Origin: JANXLS01 sp038227045
GTDB lineage: Bacteria; Planctomycetota; SZUA-567; H5-PLA8
Direction: 5' to 3'
DNA: 25,817 bases
NCBI GenBank assembly: GCA_038227045.1
Contig: JBBRQD010000083.1
Coordinates: forward strand, 1 to 25,817
A model generated the notes under the pieces. It worked only from the letters and a program-made list of their open reading frames with translations, had not been told where the DNA came from and did no database searches. Each line of letters starts with the position of its first letter. Position 1 is the stretch's first letter. The position numbers and the translations under genes were made by a program. Below are positions 14,443-23,457 of the stretch, piece by piece.

Positions 14443-16320
14443 TCATGGCTTTTGCCGGGGCAGATTCGTCAGGATCTGCGTGCCGACCGTGCCGACAACA
14501 TCCCAAAGGCGTTGTTCGCCAAAGCCCTTCAAATTCGAATCGCGCCCCGCCGCGTTTTTAAATGTAAAGTAGCGCGCGACGCGTTCGTAAGTTGCACGGC
14601 CAATGCACGGCAGGCCGGTCTCGGCTTCCGTTTGCAGCCGCGCGGCGAGATTGGTCGCGGGTCCGACCGCGGTGAAGTCGAATTTTCGGAACGTGCCGAC
14701 GTGGCCGAGCACTACTTCGCCCGTGCCGATGCCCATTCGCGCTTCGAAGCGCGGCAGGCGCAGCAGCATGCGCGGCCGGTTGACCGCTTCGATGACGCGA
14801 GTCAATTCGAGCGCTGCGGAGACGGCCCGGCGCGCGTGATCCTCGCCCCGGAAATACGCCATGAATCCGTCGCCCAGGTATTGATTGACCGACGCGCCGT
14901 ATTTGTGCATCTCCCGGTCGAGGTCCGCGAAAATCTGGTTGAGCGACATCAGCACCCAGCGCGGATCGTGGCAGATCACGAATTCGGTCGAGTTCTTCAA
15001 ATCCATGAACAGGACCGTGACCGTCTCCGGCACGCCTTCGAAAAGGCAGACATCGTCTTCCTCGACATTTTTTCCGCTGGCCCGGCGATACGCGTGCATC
15101 ACGTACTGCTGCATGTCCGCGGAGCGCATCTCCGCTTCGGCCTCGCGCACCAGCCGCGTGCGGCGGCAGGCTTCGGCGCGTTCGAGCGCGCGTTCGAGCG
15201 CGTGCCGCAACACGGCCGCGGGCGCTTTGCGCGCGCGCAGCGTGCGGGCTTCCTCGATCAGCGTGGATGCCGCCTCGGAATGCTCGCCGCTTTTCTCAAA
15301 ATGCGCCAGCGCGCGCTGCAACAATTCTTCCGTGTCGGCAAAGCGCCCCTGCGCGCGACATACGAGGGCGCGCGCCCGGTCGATGTGCGCGTTTCCTTCG
15401 GCGAAATTCAGCAGCGCCGCGGCGCGGTCGATTTCCGCCTCGGCATTGACGAGATCGCCGCGCGCCAGATACACGAGCGCGCGGTCCTTGCGCGCAAATC
15501 CTTCGATCCAGGTCGCGCCCGCCTCGGCCGCGCGCAGGGCGCTTTCGTCCAGCCAGCCGGCGGCATCGTCGAGACGCCCTTCGGCGAGGTCGATGCGCCC
15601 GAGAAAATTGTACATCTGCGCTTCGCCGAGCTTGTCTTTACCGCGAATCAGTTCGAGGTCTTTCAGAAAGTGATCGCGCGCGTCCTTCAAATAACCCCAA
15701 TCGAGCATCAGGCGTCCGAGGCTGCCGTGCGCGAACGCGATGCCGTTGATGTCGCCCGCCCGTTCTTTGCGTTTCAACGATTCGGCGAAAAAATCGCGTG
15801 CCGCCGCGAAGTTGCTCAAGCTCGCGAAATATTTGCCGAGCGAGTCCAGTATGCGGCCGCGCAGAATGTGCTGCGCTGGGCACAGGCTCAGGGCCATTTC
15901 AAATTCGCGCAGGGAACGCTCGTCCGATCCGACGTGATAAAGCGCCCCGCCGCGAATATGCGCCGCCATGGCCCCCAGCAGCGGATCTTTTTCGATCTCC
16001 GCCGCCGTGATTGTGTCCAGAAATTTGTGCGCCGTGTCGAACTCTTTCATGCGCATCGCCACTGCGGCCAGACCGGCGTGTGTCCAGGGCGCGAAATGCG
16101 GATTCGCCGCGGTGGCGCTGCGTTCCAAGTGCTCGCGGGCCCTGCGCAAATCGCCGTTCTCGATTTCATTCCACCCCAGAATTAGTTCGGCGTCCGGTGC
16201 ACCGGCGCGCGCCTCAAGCGAAGGCAACGCGTCCGCCCATTTCCACGAGCGCAGCAATGCGAGCGCGTCATCGGGCAAAGGCGCGGGCGGGATTTCATCG
16301 GCGTCGTTCGCGTTGGACAT
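14443..16320 (-). CDS. TPR-repeat class III nucleotide cyclase
   Basis: 625 residues, no signal peptide or clear membrane segment. Residues ~20-390 are TPR-like helical pairs (for example EREHLE-type repeats, LGRLMLDWGYLKDARDHFLK, AEGRLDDAAGWLDESALRAA). Residues ~428-605 are a class III adenylate/guanylate cyclase domain: metal Asp440 in LFMDLKNST, Asp484 in YLGDGFMAYF, Asp548 in FDFTAVG, and transition-state Asn557 and Arg561 in ATNLAARL. The adenine-selecting Lys normally four residues before the second metal Asp is Gln480, so the product (cAMP, cGMP or another nucleotide) is uncertain. It should be cytoplasmic, with TPRs sensing partner proteins. It is last of a three-gene run, 22 bases after the kinase gene. 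Its stop is 23 bases from the convergent cytochrome-type gene with no terminator seen. Confidence 0.88.
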   Translation of the reverse strand: MSNANDADEIPPAPLPDDALALLRSWKWADALPSLEARAGAPDAELILGWNEIENGDLRRAREHLERSATAANPHFAPWTHAGLAAVAMRMKEFDTAHKFLDTITAAEIEKDPLLGAMAAHIRGGALYHVGSDERSLREFEMALSLCPAQHILRGRILDSLGKYFASLSNFAAARDFFAESLKRKERAGDINGIAFAHGSLGRLMLDWGYLKDARDHFLKDLELIRGKDKLGEAQMYNFLGRIDLAEGRLDDAAGWLDESALRAAEAGATWIEGFARKDRALVYLARGDLVNAEAEIDRAAALLNFAEGNAHIDRARALVCRAQGRFADTEELLQRALAHFEKSGEHSEAASTLIEEARTLRARKAPAAVLRHALERALERAEACRRTRLVREAEAEMRSADMQQYVMHAYRRASGKNVEEDDVCLFEGVPETVTVLFMDLKNSTEFVICHDPRWVLMSLNQIFADLDREMHKYGASVNQYLGDGFMAYFRGEDHARRAVSAALELTRVIEAVNRPRMLLRLPRFEARMGIGTGEVVLGHVGTFRKFDFTAVGPATNLAARLQTEAETGLPCIGRATYERVARYFTFKNAAGRDSNLKGFGEQRLWDVVGTVGTQILTNLPRQKP

Positions 16321-16342
16321 GAAGGCAGGATCCCTCGGTGAA

Positions 16343-19300
16343 TCAGTTTTCGGTCGTGGCGGCTTTTTTTATTTCCGATTTGATGGCGCTCAAAATGAGA
16401 TTGTAGCGCATCAGTTCCTGTCGCAGGTCCGATGTTCCCGTAGCCTCCGCCTGAATCTTGTGCCGGTCGCGTTCGTACCGGTATGCTTCGAATGCGCTGT
16501 TGTAGAGCGCCGTTTTCTTTACCGGATTGTCTTCGTTCCGGGCCCGGATCCAAAAGCATTTTCCGAGCATGGAATACGCATCGAAACTGCCCGGCGACAA
16601 CTTGCGGGCGGCGTCCATGCGATCCGTGGCGTCGGCCCATGCGCCCTGCAGCGACAACAATTCGCCGACGATGGTCAGCGACTCGGCATCGTTTTTCGTT
16701 TTCAGCATGTTTTGCGCGTGCGCGATCCGCTCTTGAAGCATGCGGATGCGCGCGGCTTGATTGAAGTCCAGCAACTCGATTTTGCCGTTCTTGCAGCCGT
16801 AGATCAGCGATCTGCCGTCATTGGAATACGCCAGCGTGACCACCGAACCTTTCAGCGATTTGAACGAATACAGTTCGCGCCCGTCGTCCGCGTCCCAGAT
16901 GCGGATCGACTGGTCGAAGCTTCCGGTCGCGATCTGGTTCTTGACCGGCGAATAGGCCACCGCGACCACCGAATTGTTGTGGCCCTCGAACGTGCGGATC
17001 TCCTCGCCTTGCTCCAGATCCCACATGCGGCAGACGAAATCCATTCCGCCAGCGATGGCGCGTTTGCCGTCGGCCATCAGCACCAGTCCAAACACCGGCG
17101 AATTTCCCGGCGATGAAATCCGCTTCGGTTTCTTGGCCGACCCGGCGTCCCAGAGCCGCAGAGTCCCTTCCATGTTGCTCGTGAGCAGCCGCTCGCCGTC
17201 CGCGGAGAACGACGCGCCCGAGACTTTCACCGTGTCGTCCGGCACCAGAGTGTTCACCGTTGCTCCGGTCTGAACGTCGATCACGTCTAGCTTGCAATCC
17301 GTCACGCTGATCGCCGCCCGGCGGCTGTCGGGCGAAAAGACCGTCGTAATAAAAGTGGTGGGATGCGGCTGGTCTTTGCGAATGACACGCGATGGCACGT
17401 CGCTCGTAGCGTCGTCGATGCGCCATTCCATGACGCAGCCATCCACGTCGATGGCAAGCACGCTTTTTTCGTCCGCTGAAAAAATGGCCGTGCGGATAGT
17501 TGCCTTGAGCCCCGTGAATTCGCGCAGTTGCAAGCCGCTTTCGACATCCAGCAGGCGGACCTTGAATTCCTTGTTTTCGTTGTCACCGCAGGTCAGTGCC
17601 AGTTTGCCGTTGGCGGAAAGCTTGACCGAACGGACAACGCCCGTGTACACATCGAACGGCACAGTCTTCTGAAATTTCTGGAACGGTACATTCCACATCA
17701 TTAACGAGCCGTCCACGCCGGCCGTCATCACGCGCTTGCCATTGGACAGCATGGCAAGGCCGCTGATGGCGCTTTCGTGCCAGCCGCAGTCGATGGTTTG
17801 CGGTTCGGTGATGTGATCCAGATCCCAGATGCGCAGCGTCGTGCCACACGCGCTCACCGCGTATTTGTTGTTATCCTGTTCGAACACGCCCAGCGCGGCG
17901 ACCTCGCTTTGATGGCCGTACGCGTGGCCCAGTTCTTTGCCGTCGGCGACATTCCATATTTTCAACAGGCGGTCGTCGCCGCAGGAGACGACGAATTTTC
18001 CGTTGTCGACAAACGCGAGGCCGTTGATGCCGCCCTTGTGCGCTGAAAAGGTCCGTTCAAGAATCAGCTTCCGTTGCGAGCGGTTGAAATTCCAGATGGA
18101 GATTTGCCCGCTGCTGCCGCCGGAACAGATCGTTCCGTCCGCGAGATAGGTGAGCGACCGGACAACGGCCGACTGCGCGTCTTTTGAATCGACCTCGGCC
18201 GCGGTCTGCATGTCCCAGATGCGCAGATTGCCATTGTAACTGCCCGACACGGCGTAGTCGCCATCGGGCGAAAACGCCACGCACGCGATCGGTTCCTGAA
18301 GGCCGGAAAAGGCCACGACCGCGCCGGTCTTGACGGTCCATAAATTCAGCTTGCTCAGCCATCCGCTGAACAGCACTTTCGTGCCGTCGGGGCTGAATCG
18401 GGCGCTTAAGATGCGGTCTCCCGGCATCGTTTTATAATTCTCGGTCTGCTGTCCGGTGCGCAAGTCCCAGAGTTTAATAATGCCGATCCCGTTCTCTTCG
18501 CCGGCAGTCAATGCGACCGTGTCGTCCTTGGGAGAACATGCAATGCTGAAGATGCGGCCCTTGTGATTTCCGATCTGGCGATGTCCGTCAAAATAAAACA
18601 GCGGCGGACGGTGGCGCAGATACAGCAGATTCAAATGCGTGTCCGCTTCCTCCACCGGTTCGCCCAGCGCCAATAAACTCGCGTGAGCGCTGTCGTAGCT
18701 CTTTTTTGCCAGCCCAAACTGTCCGTCGTTCTCCATTGCCGCGCCGAAGACAAGCTGGTCCTTTGCGCTCGCCAGCACGACCGTGCGCTTCGCTTCTTTT
18801 TCGGTAGCGGCGATTTTCTTGGCCTGGTCGTTTTGCGTGACCAGCAGATCCTGGCGCATCCAGACGGCAAGCACCGTCACGCCCAGCACCACCGCCAGGC
18901 AGGCCGCGCCGGTAAGCACCAGCGCTTTGTGCCGCCGGATGCTCAGGCTCAGCAAATACGCCAGCGAAGGATCGCGGGCGGCGACCGGTTCACCGTGCAG
19001 CCAGCGGTTCAGATCCCGCGCGAGTTCCTCGGCGTTCTGGTAGCGCAAACGCGGATCTTTTTGAATTCCCTTCGCGACGATCATCTGAATGTCGCGCGGC
19101 ACGAACGGATTCGCGGTGCCCAATGGCACCGGTTCCTCATAGAGGATTTGATGCAGCAATTGCTGTTCGTTGACCCCCTCCAGAAAGGGCTTGCCGGCAA
19201 GCAATTCATAAAATGTCGCGCACAACGAATAGATATCCGCGCGCCGGTCCAGCGAGATGGGCTGGCGTTGAAGCTGCTCGGGCGCCATGTAGCGCAGCGT

Positions 19301-20944
19301 GCCCAGCAGCGCGGTGTTGTCGCGCGCCAGCGACGAGGTCATATTGGCGAGCGCGGCCAGCCCCAGGTCCATCACCACGATGCGGTGTTCGCCGTCGGTC
19401 AGCATCAGGTTGCCGGGCTTGATGTCGCGATGAATGATGCCGTGCTCGTGCAGATGATGCAGCCCGCGCGCCGCGTCGCGAAACAGAGCGGTCAGGCGCT
19501 GCATGCTGTTGGCAACCAGTTCCTGCCGGGAGCGGTGCTCCGGCCGCGATGGACTCGCCGGAATCTTTGCCGACGACGGCGGCGCCGGAAGATTCAAGAG
19601 TTCCGCCCGTTCCATTTTTACTTGAAACGAGGCGTTGGAAATAGCGTCGTCGATGCTGCCGTTCGCGGCCAGCGCTTTGGCGATCCGGGCGAGGTCCGCG
19701 CCCTCGATGTACTCCATGACATAAAACGGCGTGCCCTCGTGCACGCCGGAGTCGAGAATTTTGACGACGTTCGGATGATCGCACTGGCTCAGGACTTGAA
19801 TTTCGCGCGCGAAGCGTTGGATCGCGACGGGGTCGTTGGCCACGCCGGGCAGCGGCATTTTCAGCGCCACGCGCCGCTCGAGGCTTTTCTGTTTGGCCAT
19901 GGATACCGACGCCATGCCGCCGTGTCCCAGTTCGCAGATAATTTCATAATCGCCGAAGTCGTTGGGATTTTTTTCGCTGGCATCCGCGAACACCGTCGCG
20001 GCTTTGCCTCTGAACAGTGCGTCCAGTTCTTTGAACAACGTCGGATAGGAGTCTTGCAGTTTATCGATGCGCGGCGTTTCGCCGCTGATGAAATCGAGGT
20101 ATTTGTTCCGCCCGTTGTAGTACAGCACCCGTTCGCGTTCGTCCTTGTCGTCGTACAGCAGCCACGGGTGCAGCGAAAAGTAGCGCTTGTCCACGCGCAA
20201 ATACAGGCGCCGCGGCCGCAACCCTTCGGGAATGTCGGTCGAGCCGATGCGGCTTTCGAGCATCGGCTCGCCACCTTTGAGCAAGTAAACGCGCGCGCGG
20301 CGCTGCCCCGCGGCGTCCAATTCGACGGATTGCACGAACACCAGTTCGCCGCGATCCGGAAGGAATATCCAATGCCGCCACGCTGCCTCCAGGCCGTTCA
20401 ACAGAATCTCGCCGGCGGAATCGTAGAATTCCGCGCCGCGCACCGCGCCGTGGCCGTGCAATTGATTGCGATAGGAGGCGATATATTCGAACAGCATTTT
20501 CGGCGTGACGAACATCGGCGACGCGTTGACTCCGGCGCCGACGCGCGAAAACAGCGCATAGACCGCGGTCAAATGCGGATCGTCCAGTTTGGTGTCGCTC
20601 AAATTGGCGCGAATCGACGCGGCCCACGAACCGGTGGACGGCTCGAATAACATGGACACGTCGGACGGCGGCTTCGCGGCGACGGCCAGACGCATGGACG
20701 CTTCCCAGCCGTTGAACGCGATATCATGAAGATCGCGCGCGCTCTTCGCGTTTCGCGTGCGGCGGATGAGCGCCGCGACGGGATAAGGCGGCGCCTTTCG
20801 CACGCTTGCATCGGCGCCCGGCGCGCCCATCGAACCCGCCGGTGACGCTCCGACACTTCCAGTCGCGGCGCCCCCCGTCAAAACGCCGGCTTTATTCGCC
20901 ACGGCGTTTTCCGGGGATGCGGATCGATTGGACGTGTCGGGCAT
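16343..20944 (-). CDS. Membrane Ser/Thr protein kinase with HEPN-like N-terminus and 14 WD40 repeats
   Basis: 1533 residues. Residues 1-50 are low-complexity. Residues ~52-320 are a helical then beta region of unknown family with R159-N160-x4-H165 (YRNQLHGHGA). The kinase domain spans ~333-640: GHGGMASV (340-347), Lys362 in VALKMPL, HRDIKPGNLM with Asp507, DLG in place of DFG (Asp526), APEQL. It carries a ~60-residue insert before AARGLHHLH. A single membrane segment lies at about 674-696 (ALVLTGAACLAVVLGVTVLA). Then come 14 WD40 repeats (~785-1395; for example AFSPDGDYAVSGSYNGNLRIW), enough for two seven-bladed propellers, and a TPR-like helical C-terminus. The topology suggests a cytoplasmic kinase and an external sensor. 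The ATG lies 4 bases after the FHA gene stop, so it is probably translationally coupled. Confidence 0.92.
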   Translation of the reverse strand: MPDTSNRSASPENAVANKAGVLTGGAATGSVGASPAGSMGAPGADASVRKAPPYPVAALIRRTRNAKSARDLHDIAFNGWEASMRLAVAAKPPSDVSMLFEPSTGSWAASIRANLSDTKLDDPHLTAVYALFSRVGAGVNASPMFVTPKMLFEYIASYRNQLHGHGAVRGAEFYDSAGEILLNGLEAAWRHWIFLPDRGELVFVQSVELDAAGQRRARVYLLKGGEPMLESRIGSTDIPEGLRPRRLYLRVDKRYFSLHPWLLYDDKDERERVLYYNGRNKYLDFISGETPRIDKLQDSYPTLFKELDALFRGKAATVFADASEKNPNDFGDYEIICELGHGGMASVSMAKQKSLERRVALKMPLPGVANDPVAIQRFAREIQVLSQCDHPNVVKILDSGVHEGTPFYVMEYIEGADLARIAKALAANGSIDDAISNASFQVKMERAELLNLPAPPSSAKIPASPSRPEHRSRQELVANSMQRLTALFRDAARGLHHLHEHGIIHRDIKPGNLMLTDGEHRIVVMDLGLAALANMTSSLARDNTALLGTLRYMAPEQLQRQPISLDRRADIYSLCATFYELLAGKPFLEGVNEQQLLHQILYEEPVPLGTANPFVPRDIQMIVAKGIQKDPRLRYQNAEELARDLNRWLHGEPVAARDPSLAYLLSLSIRRHKALVLTGAACLAVVLGVTVLAVWMRQDLLVTQNDQAKKIAATEKEAKRTVVLASAKDQLVFGAAMENDGQFGLAKKSYDSAHASLLALGEPVEEADTHLNLLYLRHRPPLFYFDGHRQIGNHKGRIFSIACSPKDDTVALTAGEENGIGIIKLWDLRTGQQTENYKTMPGDRILSARFSPDGTKVLFSGWLSKLNLWTVKTGAVVAFSGLQEPIACVAFSPDGDYAVSGSYNGNLRIWDMQTAAEVDSKDAQSAVVRSLTYLADGTICSGGSSGQISIWNFNRSQRKLILERTFSAHKGGINGLAFVDNGKFVVSCGDDRLLKIWNVADGKELGHAYGHQSEVAALGVFEQDNNKYAVSACGTTLRIWDLDHITEPQTIDCGWHESAISGLAMLSNGKRVMTAGVDGSLMMWNVPFQKFQKTVPFDVYTGVVRSVKLSANGKLALTCGDNENKEFKVRLLDVESGLQLREFTGLKATIRTAIFSADEKSVLAIDVDGCVMEWRIDDATSDVPSRVIRKDQPHPTTFITTVFSPDSRRAAISVTDCKLDVIDVQTGATVNTLVPDDTVKVSGASFSADGERLLTSNMEGTLRLWDAGSAKKPKRISSPGNSPVFGLVLMADGKRAIAGGMDFVCRMWDLEQGEEIRTFEGHNNSVVAVAYSPVKNQIATGSFDQSIRIWDADDGRELYSFKSLKGSVVTLAYSNDGRSLIYGCKNGKIELLDFNQAARIRMLQERIAHAQNMLKTKNDAESLTIVGELLSLQGAWADATDRMDAARKLSPGSFDAYSMLGKCFWIRARNEDNPVKKTALYNSAFEAYRYERDRHKIQAEATGTSDLRQELMRYNLILSAIKSEIKKAATTEN

Positions 20945-20948
20945 TATG

Positions 20949-22682
20949 CTATTTGCCCCGTTTCTTGGGCGATGTATCGCCGCCTTCGCCTATCAAGTCG
21001 GATGGGGCAGCGTCGTCCACGGGCGGGCTTTCTGACGCGTCCGGCAAGGGCGGCGCTGGATACCCCTCCCGATCCATCCGATCCATTCTGATCGTATTGA
21101 GTTTTGACACGGGTTCGAGCGTTTTGCGCAGTCTCGTGCCTTTCATCAGGGGTTCGGCCGCTGCGGGTAAATCGTCCGCCGGCTCGCCCTCTTTTGTTTC
21201 CGCCAGACGCGCCGAAGCCGGCTTGAGAGTTGAAAGCGCGCCGTGGCGGTAGGACACCATGAGTGCCTTGACCGCCTCGGGATCGTACATCGCCGCGGCC
21301 CGCTGCTCCAAATACATGAACGCGTCGCGCACGGCCGTGCCGTCCGTGTGCGCGGTCGGCGCTCCGCCGGGATATATCAATTTGTCGAACGCGCTGGCCA
21401 CGGACACGATGCGTCCGCCCAGCGGTATCGCGTCGCCTTTCAATTGGTTCGGAAAACCCGTGCCGTCGTAGTTTTCGTATTGAGAGTGGATGCACGCCAG
21501 CGTGTCCGGCAAATCGGGAATTTCCGTCAGGATATCCGAGACAGCGGACGAATTGCCCGAGCCGGAAGCCATCTGCCCGACGGCCGCCGGAGCCCCGGAA
21601 AGCTCGCGGATCTTGCCAATGTCGTGCAACAGCCCGGCCAGCGACACCTGCACCAATTCCCGGTCGCTCAAGCCCATCTCAATCGCGATCGCCGTGCAAA
21701 AGCCGCTCACGCGTTCCGAATGCCCCGGCTCGCCAAATTTCATGCCTTCCAAAGTGGAAATCAGCCGCCCGATAATCCGGAAATAAACTTTGCGCCGCCT
21801 CACGGTTTGATGCAGATTCTCGAGTGCCAGCGCCAATTGCGAGCCGAGCGCCGTGGCGAGCTGCAAATCGCTTTCGTCGAATGCTTCCGTCAAACTGGAA
21901 TTGACCGCGTAGATCGCGCCGTGCACGTGGCCGGAGCCTGTGATCGGCACGCAAATCAGCGAGCGGATGCTGTGCGTGATGATCGAATCCCCGGACTTGA
22001 AGCGCTCGTCCTGCATGGCGTCCGCGGTGAGAATCGCTTTCGCCTCGCCGATGACTTTGCGCAAAATCGAACGCGAGACCGGCGCGGTGTGGCTATCGGC
22101 CTTGCGCTTGATCGCCTGCGGCACCACCTTGCCGGAGGCTTCGTCGCGCAGAAAAATGTACGCGTGGACGGCCGGAACGTACTCGATCATCAAATCGAGC
22201 AATTTATCCAGCAGCGTTTTTTCGTCGCGCTCGACTTGAAACAGATGCGTGGCCCGGCAAATGGCTTTGAAATGCCCGATTTCGCGATCCGCGGTGTCGT
22301 CGGTCACGTACAGGTCTTTGATGTTCAGTTCGAGCGACGATTTGAAGTCGTCGTTCTCGTCGTATTGAAGATCGTCTTCGCTTCTTCGGCCATGGCGTAC
22401 GCTTTCGAATTGCAGTTGCGTGGCGCCGACGCGAATAATGTCGCCCTCGCGTAGCAATTCCTCTTTGACGCGCTCGCCATTGACGTAGCTTCCGTTGCGA
22501 CTGCCGAGGTCGTGCAGAAAAACCATTTCGCCCACGCGCACGATTTTCGCGTGCTCGCGCGACACGCCGCGGTCGATGACTTGCAAACCGCACGAATTGT
22601 CGCGTCCAATCACGATCGGATGCGCGCCAGTGACGGGCACAAGTTTGCCTTTGTTGGGACCCGTCTTGATGCGAATCTGCAT
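20949..22682 (-). CDS. FHA-GAF-HD-GYP-like signalling protein
   Basis: 577 residues, soluble. FHA domain ~1-95 with the phosphothreonine pocket IGRDNS (25-30), SREH (41-44) and SRNGSYVNG (61-69). GAF domain ~135-290 (LDKLLDLMIEYVPAVHAYIF, SLICVPITGSGHVHGAIYAV). HD-GYP-like domain ~300-470: HSERVSG, HDIGK (His353, Asp354), YDGTGFPNQLKG (Asp406), IPLGGRIVSVASAFDKL. The usual HHE is QYE (401-403) and the usual metal Asp is Ser430, so phosphodiesterase activity is doubtful. The tail is Pro/Asp-rich. AGGA lies 8 bases before the ATG. First gene of the run; it may recognise kinase-phosphorylated partners. Confidence 0.9.
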   Translation of the reverse strand: MQIRIKTGPNKGKLVPVTGAHPIVIGRDNSCGLQVIDRGVSREHAKIVRVGEMVFLHDLGSRNGSYVNGERVKEELLREGDIIRVGATQLQFESVRHGRRSEDDLQYDENDDFKSSLELNIKDLYVTDDTADREIGHFKAICRATHLFQVERDEKTLLDKLLDLMIEYVPAVHAYIFLRDEASGKVVPQAIKRKADSHTAPVSRSILRKVIGEAKAILTADAMQDERFKSGDSIITHSIRSLICVPITGSGHVHGAIYAVNSSLTEAFDESDLQLATALGSQLALALENLHQTVRRRKVYFRIIGRLISTLEGMKFGEPGHSERVSGFCTAIAIEMGLSDRELVQVSLAGLLHDIGKIRELSGAPAAVGQMASGSGNSSAVSDILTEIPDLPDTLACIHSQYENYDGTGFPNQLKGDAIPLGGRIVSVASAFDKLIYPGGAPTAHTDGTAVRDAFMYLEQRAAAMYDPEAVKALMVSYRHGALSTLKPASARLAETKEGEPADDLPAAAEPLMKGTRLRKTLEPVSKLNTIRMDRMDREGYPAPPLPDASESPPVDDAAPSDLIGEGGDTSPKKRGK

Positions 22683-22702
22683 GTACGAAATCCTAAAAGA
22701 CC

Positions 22703-22737
22703 TTTCACCGCGAACCTTTGCGTTCTCTGCGGTGAAA
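22703..22737. repeat. TTTCACCGC hairpin repeat
   Basis: A perfect 9-base inverted repeat TTTCACCGC / GCGGTGAAA encloses a 17-base loop with CTTTGCGTTCTCT. It fills most of the 73-base gap between lolD and the FHA gene. Very similar elements (CACCGCAGAGACGCAAAG-like) recur between genes in many environmental bacteria (from memory). It may attenuate or process the lol/FHA transcript. Confidence 0.75.
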
Positions 22738-22755
22738 AAAAAGCGCGCGGAATTC

Positions 22756-23457
22756 TTAGTCAGTCTTCAATACACCGTCATCCAGATGCAAGCGCCTGTG
22801 CGCGCGTTCGGCGAGGCTGGCGTCGTGCGTGACGACCATCGCTGCCGCACCCGTCCTGGCGCTCGCGTCAAAGATCAAGTCCATGATACGCTTGCCGCTC
22901 TCCTGGTCAAGGTTGCCGGTGGGTTCGTCGCACAGAAGAATCTTGGGTTCCAGAAAAAGCGCGCGCGCAATGGCCACGCGCTGGCGTTCGCCGCCCGACA
23001 GCGTGCGCGGCGAATCGGTGAGATGCGTGCCCAGGCCGACTCCGTCGAGGAGTTCGCGCGCGCGCTTTTCACATGTGGATTTGTTCGACATCCATTGCGA
23101 CGCCGAGAAGTGAATCTTCGCGGGCATCAGCACGTTTTCGAACACGTTGAAATCGGGAAGCAGGAAAAAATGCTGGAAGACGAAACCGATCCGCGCATTG
23201 CGCACGATCGAACGATGCTTCTCCGGGAGCTGTCCTGCCGGCGTTCCGTCGATGAACACCTCGCCTTCGTTGGGCCTGTCAAGCAGGCCGAGAATATGCA
23301 GAAGCGTGCTTTTGCCGCTGCCGCTGCGCCCCACCAGCGCGGCGACTTCGCCCGCGTTCAACGCCAGTGACACGCCTTTCAGCACCGTCAGCTTTTTTTC
23401 GCCGTCGATGAAATGGCGGCCGATGTTGTCGGCGCGCAGAGCCACCGGGTTACTCAT
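22756..23457 (-). CDS. lolD: Lipoprotein-release ABC transporter ATPase (LolD family)
   Basis: 233 residues. It powers release of lipoproteins from the inner membrane with LolC/E permeases. Walker A GRSGSGKST (43-51), Q-loop Gln95 in FVFQHFFLLPDFNVFENVL (the LPDF-type motif of LolD/MacB ATPases), signature LSGGERQ (153-159), Walker B ILLCDE (173-178), His211 in VVTHD. A short insert (HFSASQWMSNKSTC, 116-129) follows the Q-loop. GGAG lies about 10 bases before the ATG. It overlaps the permease gene end by 8 bases, so the two are coupled. It precedes the signalling run by 73 bases and may share its transcript. Other exported-protein ABC roles (MacB-like) are possible. Confidence 0.9.
   Translation of the reverse strand: MSNPVALRADNIGRHFIDGEKKLTVLKGVSLALNAGEVAALVGRSGSGKSTLLHILGLLDRPNEGEVFIDGTPAGQLPEKHRSIVRNARIGFVFQHFFLLPDFNVFENVLMPAKIHFSASQWMSNKSTCEKRARELLDGVGLGTHLTDSPRTLSGGERQRVAIARALFLEPKILLCDEPTGNLDQESGKRIMDLIFDASARTGAAAMVVTHDASLAERAHRRLHLDDGVLKTD

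Noticed and set aside
14452..16185. 577-codon open frame on the plus strand opposite the cyclase gene
   Set aside because: Arg/Ala/Phe-rich with no recognisable domain; a shadow of the GC-rich third codon positions of the real gene.
18683..20650. 655-codon open frame on the plus strand opposite the kinase gene
   Set aside because: Antisense to conserved kinase and WD40 motifs; composition is Gln/Arg/His-rich and no domain is seen.
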